DNA from: Acidilobaceae archaeon
GTDB taxonomy: Archaea; Thermoproteota; Thermoprotei_A; Sulfolobales; Acidilobaceae
Reading direction: 5' to 3'
DNA: 13,800 bases
NCBI GenBank assembly: GCA_027081695.1
Contig: JALWJI010000125.1
Location: forward strand, 1-13,800
Under the pieces are notes generated by a model. It worked only from the letters and a program-made list of their open reading frames with translations. It ran no database searches and was not told the DNA's origin. How positions within the stretch are numbered: the stretch's first letter is position 1; each line of letters starts with the position of its first letter. Of this stretch, positions 13,712-13,800 are shown in pieces. A program made the translations under genes and the position numbers.

Positions 13712-13800
13712 CCAGTCCCCCCCGTATTAAATACACAATTATATCTTGTAAGCATGTTCATTATATAATTTAGTTTTAGAAAATAAATATAGTTAACTAG
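13712..13800 (-). promoter_or_regulatory. A+T-rich upstream region of the diiron-protein operon
   Basis: On the minus strand this region holds TTATATAAT (around 13761-13769) and TATTTAATAC (around 13724-13733). The second lies too close to the TTG start for a normal leader; the first would place a transcription start near 13740. A run of seven G (minus strand, 13717-13723) just before the start may act as the binding site. No copy of the heme palindrome is here. Confidence 0.3.

Overview
The window looks like a piece of a hyperthermophilic Thermoproteota (Crenarchaeota) chromosome, probably of Desulfurococcales type. The signs are frequent GTG and TTG starts behind GGTGAT/GGAGG ribosome binding sites, ATGA/GTGA/TAATG stop-start overlaps, heavy use of AGA/AGG and ATA codons, and an archaeal siroheme-dependent heme route. 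I would not name a genus.

Layout. 1-509: the end (possibly all) of a four-helix membrane protein of unknown role. 510-672: a leader with a near-perfect 20-bp palindrome. 673-4685: an operon of four genes, namely a radical SAM/SPASM protein (AhbD-like or TIGR04053-like), a fused two-domain siroheme decarboxylase (AhbA-AhbB), the radical SAM protein AhbC, and precorrin-2 dehydrogenase (SirC/Met8p type). 4641-5234, minus strand: a divergent two-domain CbiX-like protein that probably inserts iron into sirohydrochlorin; it overlaps the end of sirC tail to tail. 5235-5364: a divergent promoter region that carries the same palindrome sequence as 510-672. 5365-12120: a second, tightly packed operon hemA-hemB-hemL-hemC-cobA(SUMT)-hemD, followed 26 bp later by an AbrB/PhoU-domain protein. 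12121-12194: an A+T-rich convergent spacer. 12195-13711, minus strand: a coupled pair, a metallo-beta-lactamase-fold diiron protein related to flavodiiron proteins but lacking flavodoxin, and an unrecognised 250-residue protein. 13712-13800: their upstream region.

How the genes work together. HemA and HemL turn glutamyl-tRNA into 5-aminolevulinate. HemB, HemC and HemD build uroporphyrinogen III. SUMT methylates it to precorrin-2, SirC oxidises that to sirohydrochlorin, and the CbiX-like protein would give siroheme. AhbA-AhbB removes two carboxyl groups, AhbC makes Fe-coproporphyrin III, and the first radical SAM protein would form heme b. So every step from glutamyl-tRNA to heme has a candidate within about 10.5 kb. 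The main new points are a shared operator-like sequence in front of both heme operons and beside the chelatase gene, the two-domain chelatase itself, uncertainty over which radical SAM family does the last step, a possible RNA switch in front of ahbC, and a candidate regulator (AbrB-PhoU) in the operon. No RNA genes, insertion sequences or CRISPR arrays were seen, and no gene-free stretch reaches 300 bases.
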